In this document: positions 62,609-64,000 of the stretch, piece by piece
Numbering within the stretch: position 1 is the stretch's first letter
How the letters are laid out: each line of letters opens with the position of its first letter
Source: Aquirufa antheringensis
Lineage (GTDB): Bacteria; Bacteroidota; Bacteroidia; Cytophagales; Spirosomataceae
Direction: 5' to 3'
DNA length: 64,000 nt
Assembly: GCF_004307425.1 (NCBI RefSeq)
Contig: NZ_SEWZ01000003.1
Span: 248,001 to 312,000 of the forward strand
Program-made: the position numbers and the translations under genes
Notes under the pieces: generated by a model
Database searches by the model: none
What the model was told of the DNA's origin: nothing
What the model saw: only the letters and a program-made list of their open reading frames with translations

Positions 62609-63373
62609 ATGAAAAACACGTTTGATTTAACAGGAAAAATAGCGCTAGTCACGGGTTGTAAGCGAGGAATCGGAATGGCGATGGCGCTAGGTTTAGCCGA
62701 GGCAGGAGCAGATATTATTGGGGTTTCGGCTAATTTAGAATTGTCGGGTTCTCAGGTTTCCAAAGCGGTAGAAGCTTTAGGTCGCAAATTCAAAGCTTAC
62801 CAAGCTGACTTCTCAAATCGCGATTCAATGTATGCTTTCATCAAACAGTTGAAAGCTGACTATCCTCGTATCGATATTTTAGTGAACAACGCAGGAACCA
62901 TTTTGCGTAATCCGGCAGCGGAACATTCGGATGAGTTTTGGGATGAGGTTTTAGAAGTCAATCTGTCATCTCAGTTTATTTTGAGCCGCGAAATCGGTGC
63001 TCGGATGATTACTGAAGGCAGTGGAAAAATTATTTTTACGGCTTCTCTATTAAGCTTTCAAGGGGGCATCAATGTGCCGGGTTATGCTGCCAGTAAAGGT
63101 GGTATTGCTCGTTTAACGATGGCTTTAGCTAACGAATGGGCAGGGAAAGGAGTAAATGTGAACGCGATTGCTCCAGGGTATATTTCCACCGATAATACGA
63201 CGGCATTGCGCGAAGATAAAGAGCGCAGCGCTTCTATTTTAGGACGAATTCCGGCGGGAAGATGGGGAGAACCAGAAGACTTTAAGGGTCCGGTGGTGTT
63301 CTTAGCCTCTGAAGCCTCTAACTATGTTCACGGAACCATTTTGACCGTCGATGGCGGCTGGATGGGCCGGTAA
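62609..63373 (+). CDS. kduD: 2-dehydro-3-deoxy-D-gluconate 5-dehydrogenase (KduD-like)
   Basis: 254 aa, SDR fold: LVTGCKRGIGMAMALGLAEAG (TGxxxGIG), NNAGTILRNPAAEHSDEFWD, the catalytic Ser (TASLLSFQG), and PGYAASKGGIARLTMALANE (YxxxK). The C-terminal block APGYISTDNTTALREDKERS with RIPAGRWGEPEDF is characteristic of KduD, which oxidises 2,5-diketo-3-deoxygluconate in pectin breakdown. It lies 2 bases after the GH105 gene and before a GH88 gene. No kduI is in the window. Confidence 0.9.
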   Translation: MKNTFDLTGKIALVTGCKRGIGMAMALGLAEAGADIIGVSANLELSGSQVSKAVEALGRKFKAYQADFSNRDSMYAFIKQLKADYPRIDILVNNAGTILRNPAAEHSDEFWDEVLEVNLSSQFILSREIGARMITEGSGKIIFTASLLSFQGGINVPGYAASKGGIARLTMALANEWAGKGVNVNAIAPGYISTDNTTALREDKERSASILGRIPAGRWGEPEDFKGPVVFLASEASNYVHGTILTVDGGWMGR

Positions 63374-63380
63374 CAAATTT

Positions 63381-63494
63381 CAAAGACCAAAGAGCAAAGT
63401 TCAAAGTTCAGAATTTTCCTATTTGCTCTTTGAACTTTGCTCTTTGAATAGTAGCCTCTGAACTTTGAACTTTGGTCTTTTAACTTTGAAAAAA
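63381..63494. repeat. heptad-repeat island F (kduD/GH88)
   Basis: Left arm CAAAGAC CAAAGAG, CAAAGTT CAAAGTT (63381-63408); right arm in one phase from 63422: TTTGCTC TTTGAAC, TTTGCTC TTTGAAT, AGTAGCC TCTGAAC, TTTGAAC TTTGGTC, TTTTAAC TTTGAAA. The right arm is the reverse complement of the left with one heptad missing. TAACTTTG (63481-63488) inside it is an exact TAnnTTTG promoter box 7 bases before the GH88 ATG. Confidence 0.85.
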
Positions 63495-64000
63495 ATGAAA
63501 AAATTAACTCTATTATTCGCATTAATCTCCACCTCCCTTTTCGCGCAGAAAATCGATGTGGACAAACAAATCGCGTTAGCAGGCCAACAATATCAATTGA
63601 TGCTGGCGGCACAACCAGATACGAGCACGACGGTGCACTCGGCGAAGCAAGATGGGACCTACAGAAATATGCCATCGAAGTGGTGGTGTTCTGGGTTTTT
63701 CCCGGGCGGACTTTGGTTCTTATATGAAAAGACCAAAGATCCGAAATGGGAATCAGCAGCTCGTTTGTGGACGGCGGCAGTGAAGAAGGAGCAGTTCAAT
63801 ACCGGGACGCACGATTTAGGGTTTATGATGTACGATTCTTTCGGGAATGGCCTGCGTCTGACGAAGGATCCGGAGTATAAGAAAGTGTTGATTCAGTCTG
63901 CCAAATCTTTGGCGACACGTTTCGATCCCAAAATCGGCTTAATTAAGTCTTGGAATGGTTTCAAAGGAGGATACCAATATCCGGTGATCATCGATAACAT
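63495..64000 (+). CDS. GH88 unsaturated glucuronyl hydrolase, N-terminal part (partial)
   Basis: The first 168 codons, running off the right edge without a stop. Signal peptide MKKLTLLFALISTSLFAQ, then SKWWCSGFFPGGLWFLYEKT, the GTHDLGFMMYDSFGNG segment with the conserved catalytic-site Asp of GH88, and the last visible residues PVIIDN, where the second conserved Asp lies. It should cleave unsaturated glucuronyl/galacturonyl residues from oligosaccharides in the periplasm. It follows kduD across heptad island F. Confidence 0.85.
   Translation, partial: MKKLTLLFALISTSLFAQKIDVDKQIALAGQQYQLMLAAQPDTSTTVHSAKQDGTYRNMPSKWWCSGFFPGGLWFLYEKTKDPKWESAARLWTAAVKKEQFNTGTHDLGFMMYDSFGNGLRLTKDPEYKKVLIQSAKSLATRFDPKIGLIKSWNGFKGGYQYPVIIDN

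Noticed and set aside
1-64000. tRNA, rRNA, integrase, transposase or phage genes
   Set aside because: No cloverleaf, rRNA core sequence or recombinase motif was recognised in any frame.

Overview
The window is from a Bacteroidota genome, most likely order Cytophagales (Spirosomaceae-like; a red-pigmented freshwater genus such as Aquirufa would fit but is not proven). The reasons are three SusC/SusD pairs, promoter-like boxes of the Bacteroidota type (TTG about 16-20 bases before TAnnTTTG), few Shine-Dalgarno sites, moderate GC, and housekeeping proteins of Bacteroidota type. No rRNA, tRNA, insertion sequence, integrase or CRISPR array was seen. Coding density is high and no gene-free stretch exceeds 300 bases.

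Layout. 1-24 kb is mostly core: the end of a patatin-like lipase, pyrH-frr, a CrtW-type carotenoid ketolase, a GH43-like secreted glycosidase, an EamA exporter, dusB, a CPBP protease, cdsA, pgeF next to a GMC oxidoreductase/gluconate-dehydrogenase-subunit-3 pair, mutS, an alpha/beta hydrolase-CBS-nadK operon, an FAD oxidoreductase, a vanadium haloperoxidase-like lipoprotein overlapping a group III truncated haemoglobin, a GHMP sugar kinase overlapping a sugar nucleotidyltransferase, and a GntP-type symporter. 23-38 kb holds three SusC/SusD outer-membrane uptake pairs; all three SusC genes share one upstream box architecture. 38-45 kb has an S9 peptidase, an M13 peptidase and another S9 peptidase, which suggests peptide use. 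44-49 kb has a Gfo/Idh oxidoreductase, an esterase-pectinesterase fusion and a TIM-barrel isomerase. 48-53 kb is a sucrose operon (MFS transporter, fructokinase, amylosucrase). 53-58 kb has an SDR, a lipid kinase with an M20 amidohydrolase, and arsR-arsI-arsC without an efflux pump. 58-64 kb has a PQQ-type sugar dehydrogenase with a haem c domain and a pectin-end-product group (GH105, KduD, GH88).

The most unusual structure is a set of intergenic islands built of 7-base words. Each island has its own words (AGTCRCT, GAGATTA/TAGAGTA, TCACCAT, TTTGAAC/CAAAGTT, CYACTGN) but keeps one 7-base phase for up to 140 bases, usually with inverted arms that could fold into long hairpins. They occur at 14.4, 40.3-40.4, 44.6, 57.6, 58.2 and 63.4 kb, and one copy lies inside the reading frame of the esterase-pectinesterase gene at 45.94 kb. 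They resemble cyanobacterial STRR heptamer repeats in principle, but I know of no named family in this group.

All functional calls come from reading motifs by eye; no database search was possible.
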